Positions 1 through 12,981 of a stretch of DNA of 64,000 nucleotides are shown here, one piece after another (the stretch's first letter is position 1; every line of letters begins with the position of its first letter). The DNA lies in NCBI GenBank assembly GCA_030789695.1, contig CM061132.1, positions 157,524,817-157,588,816 of the forward strand. Direction: 5' to 3'. A model generated the notes under the pieces. It saw only the letters and a program-made list of their open reading frames with translations, made no database searches and had not been told where the DNA came from. Position numbers and translations under genes: made by a program. Origin of the DNA: Scilla litardierei (lineage: Eukaryota > Streptophyta > Magnoliopsida > Asparagales > Asparagaceae).

Positions 1-2
1 TC

Positions 3-2310
3 CAAAGTTATCCCTATGCCATGTTAGAATATGTTCCTCGCATCAAGGAATTGTTGGACTATTTCACTTTCATGCACGACAGAACTTCCACCCCTCTCCT
101 CAGAGCCATTTTACCACTCGTCAAGTTCAGCCGCGACCTTCAGGTGTGAGCTCTTCTCCTGCATTTCTTAAAAAAGCAAACTTCATACTTTTCAGAGTAT
201 TAACACTTAAAAACTTTGTCAACAATGCTTCAGGATTATATTATACTGGTCCTACGGAAGGCTATGTTCAGAAGAGAAGACACTGTGCGCACAGCAGCTA
301 TTAATGCTATTATTGATCTGATTTTTGTGGAAATTAAATCTAAGAAAAATGACCTAAATTCTTTACAAGATTCGTCTAGTCAAGCCAGTTGCAGCCAGCA
401 AGCTGAAACTCTCAGTGGGGTGGGAGGAAATCTATTTCAAGAGCTCAGCGGATTGCTCCGTAGAAGTCTCTCACAACAGGTGTGTGAGCATTTACATCCG
501 TAACATTTGTAGTACATTTATCGTGATACCTTTCTAATAAGGGTTCTTTTCTTTAGTCAGGTTATTGTTAGAGAGATCATGTACCAGGGTATGATGAAAC
601 TGGTTCTTTTCGACCCTTTTATTGGTGGCCCTGTCTTTGATCTTCTTTGGCCCCATTTCCTTACCTTCTACAGTCAGGTACATAAATTGTCCTATTAATG
701 CTCCATCTATATGCGTTTTAAAATTTACTTTTATTTTTCAAAATAACTTGCATTACATGGTTTCATTGACTTTTCTGTAATTATATTCTTGGAAAAATAT
801 TTCACTGACCAGATCATATTTGTCGTAACACATGAACTGGGGAAATTGTATTCGACAGGATATGGCGTCGCTTCTTAGATTTGATGCTTGTGTTAAGCTG
901 GAAAATGGAAAAGTTTGTGTAGTGGAACCTCTAGAATGCCTTTTGTCGTGTGTCTCTTGGATTCTTCTCCTTCAGCCTCATAGTAGATCTGATCAATCCT
1001 CAGAACATTCTTTGCCTTGCTTTGGTTTCTCTATTTCACAGGAGAATGAGGTAATTCTATCATTCATTCATTCTTGCAATTGAGTTAATGGTATTCATTT
1101 TTGCAGCTGTATTCCTTTCTTGAAACAACTGCAGGCTGGAAGAGCATCATCTGGTGAACAATTCTCAAATTCCTTGTCAAAGATCCGAAAAAATTTGATC
1201 AGCAAAAGATTAGAAGGTACATCTTCTCTTTCATCCTACGTCGCATCATTTTTACATTATAGAATATATATTGGAATTTACTCTTTCTATTTCTGTGATT
1301 TGTATTCTGCTTATATAGTTTTCAATGTCAGATCAGATGGTCCAGGCCAGAGCCAAGATCCTGGTTCTTGTTCTGTGCAAGGAGAAAAGACCTACTTCCA
1401 TGGTTGGATTTTGCTTGGAGTGATAGAAGTCTTTGTCAATGTAGTTGCTTCAGAGTTGGAAAAAGCAGCGGCAAAAGATAAAACTGCACTCGAGAAAGAA
1501 ATTATAGTGCTTGTTGACTTGTATTGTTCTATTGAAAAGGAAACGGACCAGAATAATAAGGGTAGTGGCAGAAAGGGGGCTTCAAGGAGTACCACACAAG
1601 ATCTCCCATCAAAAATTGATAGTGAGTCTAGAGACTGTCCTCGTGCTTCCCTTTCAAAGCTATTACAAACAAGGAAATCTTTCTTTGCGACCTCAAGTAT
1701 TCATCAGTTGCTGATTACTGCTGTGAATTCATACATGGCCATTAGATCAAGTGAAGCAGCATCCCAGAATCACGGTCAATCAGCATCTTGTAGGAACTTG
1801 GATCAATGTTTGAAGTTAATTTCATTTGCCTTGAAGGTGTGCCTTCGACATTTAAAATCAATTTCTACCTTGGAATGTGGAGCAAGTGGTGACCCTTTGA
1901 ACGCTCTACTATATGGAGACATCAAACACCTGGGACGTCCTATAATGCAGCTTATTTGGTTGCTCATTTCGGGTCCAAAATTGGAGAAAGATCCAAAAAA
2001 GAAGGAAAGCAAAGGGAAGAAAAATGTGGAAAAAGGGGATCAACTCCTTATGTCAGTGTTATGTCTAAATGATTTGTTTAAGATAAATTCTATTGGGGTG
2101 CATTTGACCGATATGGTTGAGGATTTAAACTCTTTGGCTACATCAGAGTTGGATCTGGAAGGTCAAACTGATGATGCAGACGGTATTCATAACATGCATC
2201 ACTTATTTGAGCGTGACCCATATGCTAGAAGTATGCATTTATTCTTAGAGAAGAAAATAAAGCCATTATATGCTCGATTCATTGCCCATTCATGTTTCCA
2301 AGAATGTGAG
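3..2310 (+). CDS. FANCI: FANCI exons 1-6 of those visible
   Basis: Six exons with short introns: 3-143, 234-479, 561-677, 859-1050, 1135-1216 and 1337-2310. The second exon encodes the conserved lysine (AAG, 258-260) in LRKAMF that corresponds to the monoubiquitinated lysine of vertebrate FANCI. It also carries two SQ sites (378-383 and 393-398) where the ATM/ATR-phosphorylated cluster lies. For exon 5 the acceptor at 1134 was chosen because an earlier AG at 1106 would open a frame that stops. For exon 6 the acceptor at 1336 is the one that keeps phase 1 and gives LE-DGPGQSQ. The last exon is long (974 nt), contains a lysine-rich stretch near 1990-2035 and ends at a GT donor at 2311. Confidence 0.9.
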
Positions 2311-5300
2311 GTAACTTCTTTTGATGCCCAACTCTTTATTTGGCTAACAAGGAATATAATCATCATCATAATATGGAATAACATAGCTGTGGATGTGCAC
2401 AAGTAGCTTAGCTGTGCGTATCCGCTTAAATTTGATTTTTGGATGGGAGTTTTGAAGATTAATTTATGCTCTAATTGACATTAGTCAAACCCAATCCAAA
2501 TTGGGACATGTGGACACCAAATAGGTGATGGGAATTTTTTTGTAGAATTCAATAATTAATTGAAAAGATTATAAAGTTAATTCAAAATAAAAATATGAAA
2601 CAAATTTACCGATGTTCAAAGAAAGTCTGCATGATGTGTTGCCTTAAAGGATGCCATTGATGCGTTTCTGGGAGTTTCGGCCCACTGGGGGCATTTTTGT
2701 AATTTCAGAAATTATGTGGGGGTTTTCGTAAATTTTCCAGATCTGTATTTTTCTTTTATTTATAGCTAGGACCGGCTAGGGGAGAGGCTTATGCTGAAAA
2801 TTGTTGAAGAAAACCCTTAATAGATTTTTCCTCGGACAACTAGCTGGAGATCTTAGGCTTTGATCTCGAATCGAAATCTAGGAGAAAGGCCTCTTCTCGA
2901 GTCAAGGCTAGTTATCCTTGTATTTCAGTTTCTATTCAATAAAAAAATTAAAAATCACTCTTTTCTCCTCCCAAAACCCATAAAAATTCTATTTTTATCC
3001 TAAATTCATATTTGAAACGTATCAAAGTGATATCAGAGCGGTCGATCCATGGCGAACACGAGGTCGAAAAATAAGATCGAAGCGTTGGAAGAGAAGATGG
3101 ATAAGATGGATGGTGCGATCCAAGATCTTGTGCGAGACATCTTGAAGAAGTTTGATGAACAAGTTGCCGCGACAGATCGGAAGCTTGCGCTTTTCATAGA
3201 GGCCTTAGACCGGAAGCTAGATGAGTTGTCGAAGAAGACGGATCCACTACAAGCCGAAACCCTAGATCCGAAGAGAAAGGAGATGTCTTTAGCGAAGGGA
3301 AAGGAGAAAGTTTATCCCTTTCGCGAAAAACCTGGCGGCTCGTCAGGCCCATCCGGGGCCCCCGGCGGCCCACCATGGGCATTTTGGGCCACTGGCGGCC
3401 TACCATGGCCCCCGACACCCAGATCTGGGCCGCCGGCTCTATTTCGAGCTATCGGTGGGCCCTCGGAGAGGACCTGGGCAGCGAGGGGGCCTCGACGAGG
3501 GGTTTGATGGTTGTCGGGATGACTTGGGGGTTGATAATTATTGCAGAGGAAGACCCCTAAGGCTTGATACAGAGTTCGAGGACTACCACCGGTATCACGA
3601 GGATGGCCGAAGGGACTTTGTGGATGGAGGAGTTGACTGGGGGAAGCTGCGTGGGCTGAAGTTGATGGATGGGACCGGAATCCGGTGGGAGATTATGGTT
3701 ATGACGTCCCCCACCGCCACGATATCAGCAGGGAAGGGGTGCCCATGGAGGGATTACTATGGAGAACCGGGTCAGGAAGCTTAAGATGCTAATCTTCGAG
3801 GGAGTGGACACAGATTCATGGATATACAGAGTGGAGAGATACTTCGAGGTATCGATGGTCCAGCAAGAGGATTGGCTGAGAGTAACAACGGTCTGTTTAG
3901 AAGAGGAGGCGTTGTCATGGTATCAATGGGCCCAGCAGGACCGACCCTTCGACACTTGGGAGGAGTTCACGACGTTACTGCTGGAGCAGTTCGGCAAGGT
4001 GCAGGCGGGGAATGTATTTGAGAGGTTGTATGCTCTGAGGCAGGATGGAACCATGCGGAATTTTATCAAAAAAATTGAGATGCTGGTTAGTCGGATCAGT
4101 GTGGTGTCAGGGAAGTCACTGTAAGGGTGCTTCATGAAGGGGTTGAAGCCGACCATCAGGTCAGAGTGAGGGCCCATAGGCCGTTGAGTCTGCGAGAGTG
4201 CATGAGTTTGGTAAGGATAGTGGAGGACAGACTGGACCAGGAGAGGAAGACCCACAGGGCTTGGGGAGATTCTTATTTCAAGGAACATGCGTTCTGGAGG
4301 GGGACAGAAGGTGCTCACAGCAACATGAGAAGTATCAGTTACCACGAAGAACGAAGTAGAGCCACGACCTGGGGTATACGCGGCGGATGACAGAAGCAAA
4401 GATCCATGGTAAACGTGTCAAGAGTCCGTGCTTCAAGTGCAACGAGAAGTTCTCTCCAGGGCATCGATGCGGTGATCGTGCTCTACAGATTTTGATCATG
4501 AATGAGGAGGAGGAGAAGAACGTGATAATAGTGGAGGCTGGTGAGGAGGATCGAGAGAACCTGCACGTGGAGTAGCCCGTCTGCGCACTTCATGCACAAC
4601 CTTGAGGACAAAGTGGTTCTGCGGGGGTGGAGTAATGATGTGTTTCTGGAAGTTTCGGCCCACTGGGGGCATTTTTGTAATTTCAGAAATTATGTGGGGG
4701 TTTTCGTAAATTTTCCAGATCTGTATTTTTCTTTTATTTATAGCTAGGACCGGCTAGGGGAGAGGCTTATGCTGAAAATTGTTGAAGAAAACCCTTAATA
4801 GATTTTTCCTCGGACAACTAGCTGGAGATCTTAGGCTTTGATCTCGAATCGAAATCTAGGAGAAATGCATCTTCTCGAGTCAAGGCTAGCTATCCTTGTA
4901 TTTCGGTTTCTATTCAATAAAAAAATTAAATATCACTCTTTTCTCCCCCCAAAACCCATAAAAATTCTATTTTTATCCTAAATTCAGATTTGAAACGTAT
5001 CAAAGTGGTATCAGAGCGGTCGATCCATGGCGAACACGAGGTCGAAAAATAATATCGTAGTGTTGGAAGAGAATATGGATAAGATGGATGGTGCGATCCA
5101 AGATCTTGTGCAAGACATCTCGAAGAAGTTTGATGAACAAGTTGCCGCGACGGATCAGAAGCTTGCGCATTTCATAGATACCTTAGATCGGAAGCTAGAT
5201 GAGTTGTCGAAGAAGACGGATCCATACAAGCCGAAACCCTAAATCCGAAGAAAAAAGCGATGGCTTTAGCGAAGGGAAAGGAGAAAGTGGGCTCTCTTAT

Positions 5301-8300
5301 TTGTATTAATTTCATTTCATAAATATAAAAAGAATTTTATGTGCATACTTTGAAATGAATGCTAAATCAGCCCAAAGGAAGATTTACCGTTTTGTGTCAC
5401 TTTATGGGCAACTGAGGCAACAGACAAGGTGATGATTAGCGAGACAATGCATGCAAATTTAATTCGGTCCAAAAGAAGTTTTATTTTTGACATGTTATTA
5501 TTGTCATTGCCTGATTGAAACAATAAGATATCAATAATAACTAGTCAATATATTATCCAAAGATAAATGTTGAGCTAGTACATGATGTCTTAAGATGGAA
5601 AAATAACATTAATTTGAAATTGATGTTGTTTTGTTTAATACTCATATGAATATGTTACAATTGTTTTATTGTTCTCTTTTTCAGCTATTATTCTTGAAAA
5701 TTTTTCCTGCCCACTTCAAATCTATTCCAGTACTTAATGGCTCTGACTTCAAGGCATGAAAGGAGAATCTTTTGATAATCCTCGGAGTCATGGATCTTGA
5801 TCTGGCATTGAGGACTAATAGTCCACCACTCACTGATGAGAGTACCTCTGATGAAAAGAAGAAGATGGAAGAGTGGAAGAGATCAAATCGCATATGCCTT
5901 ATGTTTGTGAAGAATGCCATTCCAGAATATCTCAGGGGCTCTATTTCAGTGAAAATTGTCACAGCTAAATGGTTCCTTATTGAGCTTGAAAAGTGGTTTG
6001 TCAAGAATGAAAAGAGTGAGATTAGTACACTCTTGACAAACCTAATTTCGATGAAATAAGAAGGTAAAGGGAACATCAGGGAGCACATATTGAAGATGTC
6101 TAATCTTGCTTCAAGGTTGAAAGCATTTGAGCTAAACCTCTCTGAGGATCTGCTAGTGCATTTTGTTTTAATATCTCTTCCATCACAGTTTAGCCAGTTT
6201 AAGGTGAGCTACAATCTGAAGGATGAGACTTGGTTTCTGGATGAACTCATCTCATACTGTGTCAAGGAAGTGGAAAGGCTTAAGCAAGAGATGACAGAAA
6301 ACACTCACCTGACCTCCAACTTTAACAAAAGGGAGAAGGGTACTGAAGCTGCAGATACAGCTTCTCAAAAGAAACAACAAAGGGAACTGAAAAGTTCAGA
6401 AGGTAATGGTTGTTTCTTCTGTGGAGTTGAAGGGCATGTAAAGAAGTATTGCACAAATTATCACGCTTGGCATGCTAAAAAGGGTATGTTTCTTTAATTT
6501 GGTTTAATTCTATAGTTGATTTCTTTTTTTATAACCTTTGGTACTTATAGACACGTGATGTAAAGATCCTGGTATAACCATTCACATCATTGTGTCTATG
6601 CAGGATTGCCTAAGATGCCAAGAACCGAATGATGTTGGAAGATACATCGATATGAGCAATGACAAGATGGTTCAAGTAGAAGCAAATAAAATTTAGATTA
6701 TTTCTTTTAAAGGTTAGATTGTATTTAAATTTTATGAGACTATTATGTACCGTTTTAACGGAATTTGGATTTCTATTTCTATTTTTGATCAAATTCAGTT
6801 ATTATTGTTCAATTATGAATGGAAAATTAGGTCGTCTCATGATTCAAAATTAGTTTATTCTGGTTCTTTAATAGTTCATTATAATCTTCATTTATTTGGA
6901 AATGTTGCTTCAATTATAAATTTCCTACATTTAAGTACATGTGTTATAAAGAAAGAATTAACACTTTAGAATTCGGTTATTTTTTATTGCTGCTTATATC
7001 CTTAATAAAGTTTTAACAAATGAACTTAAATCACTTGCATGTTTGGAGATGTCTAAATAAGGTAAGGCCTTATAAGTCTAATAAAGAAATTGGACATAAT
7101 GCTAATGATTTTCTTGTTTTGTTGAATAATTTAAAAGTTGATATTTTGTATGATTTTACATAATCCCACTATTAAGTTAGTTTACGAATTAGGAAATGTA
7201 CACCTATTTGAGGATGCTGAGTTTGAGGGGGGAAATTTAGTTAGTGACATTATTCTTGAAGAGGATTATATTCCCACATGTGTTGTTGGCATTGTTCAGG
7301 ATAGTATTCCTGAACTTGTTCATGACACAATAAATTCAAGATAATGTTGCAATTCCTTCTATTTGGGAAATTGTTCATAAAGACTAACTCTAGCACCTCA
7401 AAGCACTAATTGACATTCAGGAAATCCATTAAAGAGATGAAAAGTACATTGTTGACATTAGGATGATGGAAGTTCGACTTACATCAAGTCATAAAAGTTC
7501 TAATCTCTAAAATGGATTAATGCATTAATTAAGAAAGTTTTTGAATGATACTTAAAATCTTTTCTCATTGCCATAAGGTTTGAAACCTATTGATTGTAAA
7601 TGTATTTTTATTATCAAAAGGAATTCAAAAGGGTATTAAGAAAGGATTTAGAGCGTATCACAAAGGTCTTTATACGGAAAAGAATGCATTAATTGTAAAG
7701 AGACTTTCTATTCAGTTTTCATTAAAGACTCTGTAAGATTTATAATGGCATTAGTAAAGCATTTCAATGTCGTTAATGATATATTAAATTTCATTAAGTG
7801 GTCACCTCGTTCGGTTTTGAGATGATGATTGATGATGTTATACATCTTAAGTTCTGTGGGAGCATGTAATTTCTAAAACATCTATGTGGTAATGTATGTT
7901 AAGTTCTGTAGGAGACAGGTTTAGTCTTAATAATTGCGCCAAGAATAATCTTCAGAAGATTCCTTATATCTCACCAATAGGGAGTCTAAAGTATGCTCAG
8001 CATTTGGTTGTTGCATATATTACATGTATGTTGGGGAGATTGTTAAGTTCAGGAGTAGACCGTTTGATAGCAGCCAAATGGGTCTTACGGTATTTATGGA
8101 GAATAAAAGGGGTTACATGTTCAAGGATCAGTAGTCAAAAAGGTTTGAGATCATTTTGGTATGCTAACTATATTCATTTATTGGATGCAAAGAATGTATG
8201 AAAATCTATGTTAGGCGCCATCTACTAGAAGAGATCTAAATAGTCACTTTTATATAGTCTCTTCTGGCATGGCTTTAGATTTCTTATCATATTATGTGAC

Positions 8301-9285
8301 ATCCAAATCATGAAATATATCTGCATATTTTGTCACTATGATGCAAATCAGGGATGATATTAAAACACCACACAGTTTATTTAGTGACAATAAAGTCTGC
8401 AGTTTTATATTCCAGCAACAACAGGAACTTGACAAAGTTTAGATATTCAGAGATCAAGTTTCTAGATTGTTGATTAATAATTCGGAGTGTATAATTATCT
8501 AATGAGCACATCAGAACAAATCATGTAATTACTGATCCGTTATACTAAGGGAATGTCATCCAAAAGGTTTTATGAGCTCGCTACTCATATGAATGTCATT
8601 TCATTAAGAACATTCAGTTTTGTGGGAGTTTGTTCTTTTTTGGGTGCTCATATGATATACAAAATTAAGTTTCCAGCTTAAGCTTGTGGTTATTTTCTGA
8701 TCAGAAATAAAGTTTTGGTTCAGTTCGGCTTCACTTCGATTTTGGTATGTATATGATCTCACTAAGATAATGGAGGATCAGTTGGAAATAGTCATGTTAG
8801 ATTACTTTATATGTAATTTCCATGCTACACATCCACTTCATAATCCATGTCATTCTTTTGTATTAGCACTGTGACCACTGATTGGTCGAACTGCAATTGC
8901 TGCGGTGAAGATCTATTTGATCCCTTGCTAATATAATTGATGGACAGGATTGGTTTTTTGACTCATTAAAGAAATAACAGTAAGTTAAGATCTTATTTGG
9001 TTGTATGCATAATGAAATATAATTATAAAGTCTAGCATATAGCCCAAGTGGGAGATTGTTGGAACTTATCCAACTAAGTTGGATCTTCATCCAACGTTGG
9101 GCTAATATGCGATGTATAATTTTATAGTGCTACATTGTCATATTAAGCCCAATGTACTAGTGATCTGATTTAATTAATTAATTGGGTTAAATGAGTTAAA
9201 TAGGTGGTGGGCATTTATGTGTAGTGGCTATTGGGCTTCAACTCGTTGATGGGCCGAGTTGGAAACCCTAGGGCTAAGGAGGCTA

Positions 9286-9335
<50 letters not shown>

Positions 9336-12300
9336 TCTTGATCCCCAGAGCACACGAACAGTTAGCCGTCTTTTCTACGCCCTGCCGCTAGGAGAGAAAT
9401 CGGGGGAAAGCCAAAGGATTTCTCCAACGGTTGATTCGTGATGTTCTGGAAGATTATCCGCTACGTTATCGTTAGGATCTCTTTCAGACTATTAGTGATG
9501 GATTCAGGTACGCTTCCGCTAATCAGAGAAGGTAACGTTTTAAGATTCAGCATGCCTATATCTAGATCTGTATTATTAGGTTTGAATACACGCATCTAGA
9601 TATTTAGTTCTTACAATAATAACTAAGAATAAATCTTCATAAAGAGCGTAACGGCTGGTATGACTGAGTCAATATAGACCTATTTAAAACTTTAAATAAT
9701 TATAATAATTAATAAATAAAAGTATTAACTAAAATTTAATTTTTAAATGAAATATGAAACAATATTCATAGAAAACAAAATTTCATGATAGTAAAGAATA
9801 TATAAAATAAAATAATTTGGGCATATATTCCTATGCAATGTGTGTGAGTAGCTTCAGGCATTGACCTACACTTAGTGACATTAGTTGCATTCTGAAAAGA
9901 CAACAGTGAATCTTGGGGCTGAGGGCTTGTAGGCATTTTTACCTAGAATTAACTAAGCATACATAGAATTCTTACAATATTAGGTCAATTGGATTCGTGC
10001 GTTAACAAGGTCATGTGCTTAATATGAAATCTAATGAGGAAGCTAGAGAGCTAGCTTATCTCCCTTGCTGCAGCCCCATGGCATATCTCATGCAAGTGGA
10101 TCCTTTAAGGGGTATATGAGATAGGAAGAACTGCTTATAGGCACAAATCCATTAAGAATTATGGACTTATCTTAAAACTGACCTATCTACAATGCAACTG
10201 TGCCTTAGGCAGAAGATCTAGGAATTCCTTACTCCAATGTTAACTCATGTTTCCATTTATATAACTGAGTGCTCTTTAACCGTACACATGTTTGGTTTGT
10301 TTCTATCCTTTCGAACTTTCTTTAGGGGAACTCCCATAACAGAATTGAGGTTCTTACTATAGGGGTGACTTTATCATTTAAGTTAGCATTACCCCCGTTG
10401 ATATATAAATGGACTGGACAGAAGGATCTAGTTGGCTAGCTCTTGATTTGCCAGTATCATTCTTAGAGCTTATATAAGTATATTATTTATTTTTGTCACC
10501 CTTCACAGATTCATATTCTCATACCTGCAAATATTTTGTCTAATTGTCGCAAATATTCAATTAGTAGGTAATGATATTGAATAGATCAAAGAAAAACTAT
10601 AGCATAGCGGACAAATTTTTTTCATTTCTGTAAGCATTTTGTTCATTTCACAAATATTTAATTAGTAATTATTAACCAATGATAATTGATGGACAGAGGA
10701 AAATATAGAATAAATGAATGATTTACATTATATGGGAATCACAAGTTATGACAATACAAAAGAAAATTCAAACAAGATATCAAATGGCATAATGATATTT
10801 ATCAATGGATATTAGTTTGTAGAAACAAAGTATTCATGTATATGCATATGATTCACATATTTAAAAGATATTGAATTTATGTGTCAAACACATTTTGAGT
10901 GCAATGCTAAATGGAAGCCAAAATAATAACATGATGTAAATCTTAACATATATAATTTGAATAGATATTCAAATATCATTCTACGTACCTTTATCATGGC
11001 AATGATTGTGCTAAATGATTAAATAATTACAATTGTGCTAATAACAATGGCTGCAAGCTGGTTCTTCATGGCCTAGCAAAGAATCCAAGCTTACATCATC
11101 ATTTTACATCTATCTGTTGTATCGATCTTTCTTTATTTAAATATATTAACACAAGCGTAATATATCACTTGGATATTTATTATGTCATAAATTTTCTATT
11201 CTTTTTTTAAAAAAATAGAAAAAGAATGGTACTATGTTTGAAACATATTCAAACATAAAAAATTTGTTTTGCAGAACATTCACATTAGTACCTTTTAAAT
11301 TGACATAATTTGGATATATCTGACATGTTACTAGCAAGAATCATAAAGATTGTTAGTTTTAGAAACATTACGATGGATCTTACAATTATTTTATATTGGT
11401 GAAGCCACAAATCACTAGTTAAACCATATCTGACACAAAAGCTTAAGCCTATGGGTTGAGGCCTAACTCCTAATTTATGGACATTATCTTTTTCTATTTT
11501 ATCCAATGTGAGACTGTTATTCTTAACAAAGATATATGAATCGCATTATGAAGCTTATACCATTTTTATTTTAAACAGAAAACTCATAGTTCATATATAT
11601 GGGGGTAGTTTTCGGTTGCAAAACTAGTGTTTTCGCACTGTGTGAAAACAATTTTTTAAGAATTTTTTTCAAATATTTTGATGTTTAATCCATACAATTA
11701 TATACACCAGGAAAAATAATAGGTGAACCCTAGGGAGATTTGAACACCGATCAACCCGTTAAAAATTTAACGGTTTCACAACAGTAGAACTTTTTGTAAT
11801 GCCTTGATCGAAGGCCAAATCACATTATTTTTGAACCATTATTTTTAGGGGTGTATAACAACATGAAGTGAAGATGGAAAAAAAAATTTGGAAATTTTTT
11901 TCAAAAAAAAAAACATTTTCATACCGTGCGAAATGTTTCCATTTGAAAATTTTCCTATATATACATGATAATAATGGATACCATATGACATGATGTAAAG
12001 CCTCATATGCGGCTCCAAAACTCCACATTTTGCGATTCTTTTTGACAATTGGAACCGTTCATTTTGATCTACATAGTCTAAAATACCAAAATACCGAATA
12101 TCGGGTGAATCCAATGGGGTTTTCTCGTTCGTCTGCCCGTCTCAAATTTAACGGTTTTGCATGAACTTTTACAATGGGTGGATGAACAGACAAAACCCAT
12201 TTGAATTCAAACCCATTTGAATTCTCCCGATATTCGGTGTTTTAGGATTTTAGAATATGAAGATTAAAATGGACAGTTCCGATTCCTCCAAAAAAATAGC

Positions 12301-12931
12301 GAAGGTGGGAGTTTTGGAGGCCGCATATGAGGTTTAGCCTCGTATGTCATATAATACCCGTTATTCTATAAATATGTAAATAAATTTTTGTTATCTAAAT
12401 TCATGGCTATTAAGATAATAATGTGGCAGCATATAAGCAATAAAACTTATAGGAATTGAACCTACGTGCTTTGTAGATCTTTCAAACTTACATGTGCATG
12501 AGATATCTCACATGAGCGAAATATGGAGAAATATGATAAATTTTAGTATTGTTAACACTTAATGTAGGATCGAAGTAGGTCTTGGAGCTCTTTTTATTAG
12601 TTCTTTCCATTTTCAGTTCACAAATTACAAGTTGAAAATTAACAACTAGCAATAACATCGAATTATGTTACTAGTTACTAGGCTATTAACTAATATGCCA
12701 AATCAGTTCATTCATCGACAAACATTTTCAACTTATTTAATTCACAAACCACCAACACATTAAAAGAATAATTAAATACCTAGTTTCTAAATTAGATGTC
12801 TCTAAAGTTTACACCTTACGCAATTAACCAAACATGGAGAGAGATTGGGGGAGTGATACCTATGGAGTGATTGAAATAGAGAGGAATTGAATGAGACAGA
12901 AAAAGGGCTTGGGGGGGGGGGGGGGGGGGGG

Positions 12932-12981
<50 letters not shown>

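Larger units (their letters stand above)
2658..5288 (+). mobile_element. Element A: Ty3/gypsy gag-only element in LTR-gag-LTR-partial gag arrangement
   Basis: Two 367-bp LTRs, 2658-3024 and 4636-5002, start with TGATG and end with CA. Each is followed by a primer-binding site matching initiator Met tRNA (TGATATCAGAGC at 3028, TGGTATCAGAGC at 5006) and by the same gag start. The second gag copy stops abruptly at about 5288, so this is a tandem unit and not a simple element. No protease, reverse transcriptase, RNase H or integrase is present. Gag runs into a remnant of the pol 3' end (LEDKVVLRG) and a purine-rich tract just before the second LTR. The LTRs contain a TATA-like TTTATTTATAG and an AATAAA signal. 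I found no target duplication because the right end is missing. Confidence 0.88.
5660..9615 (+). mobile_element. Ty1/copia remnant with 3' LTR (5' LTR missing)
   Basis: Plus-strand copia polyprotein fragments in family order: gag, zinc knuckle, GAG-pre region, the hinge after integrase, the N-terminal part of reverse transcriptase, RNase H, then a 3' LTR. The integrase core and the catalytic YVDD part of reverse transcriptase are deleted. All frames carry stops. The left end abuts truncated element A with no recognisable 5' LTR or target duplication. Confidence 0.8.
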
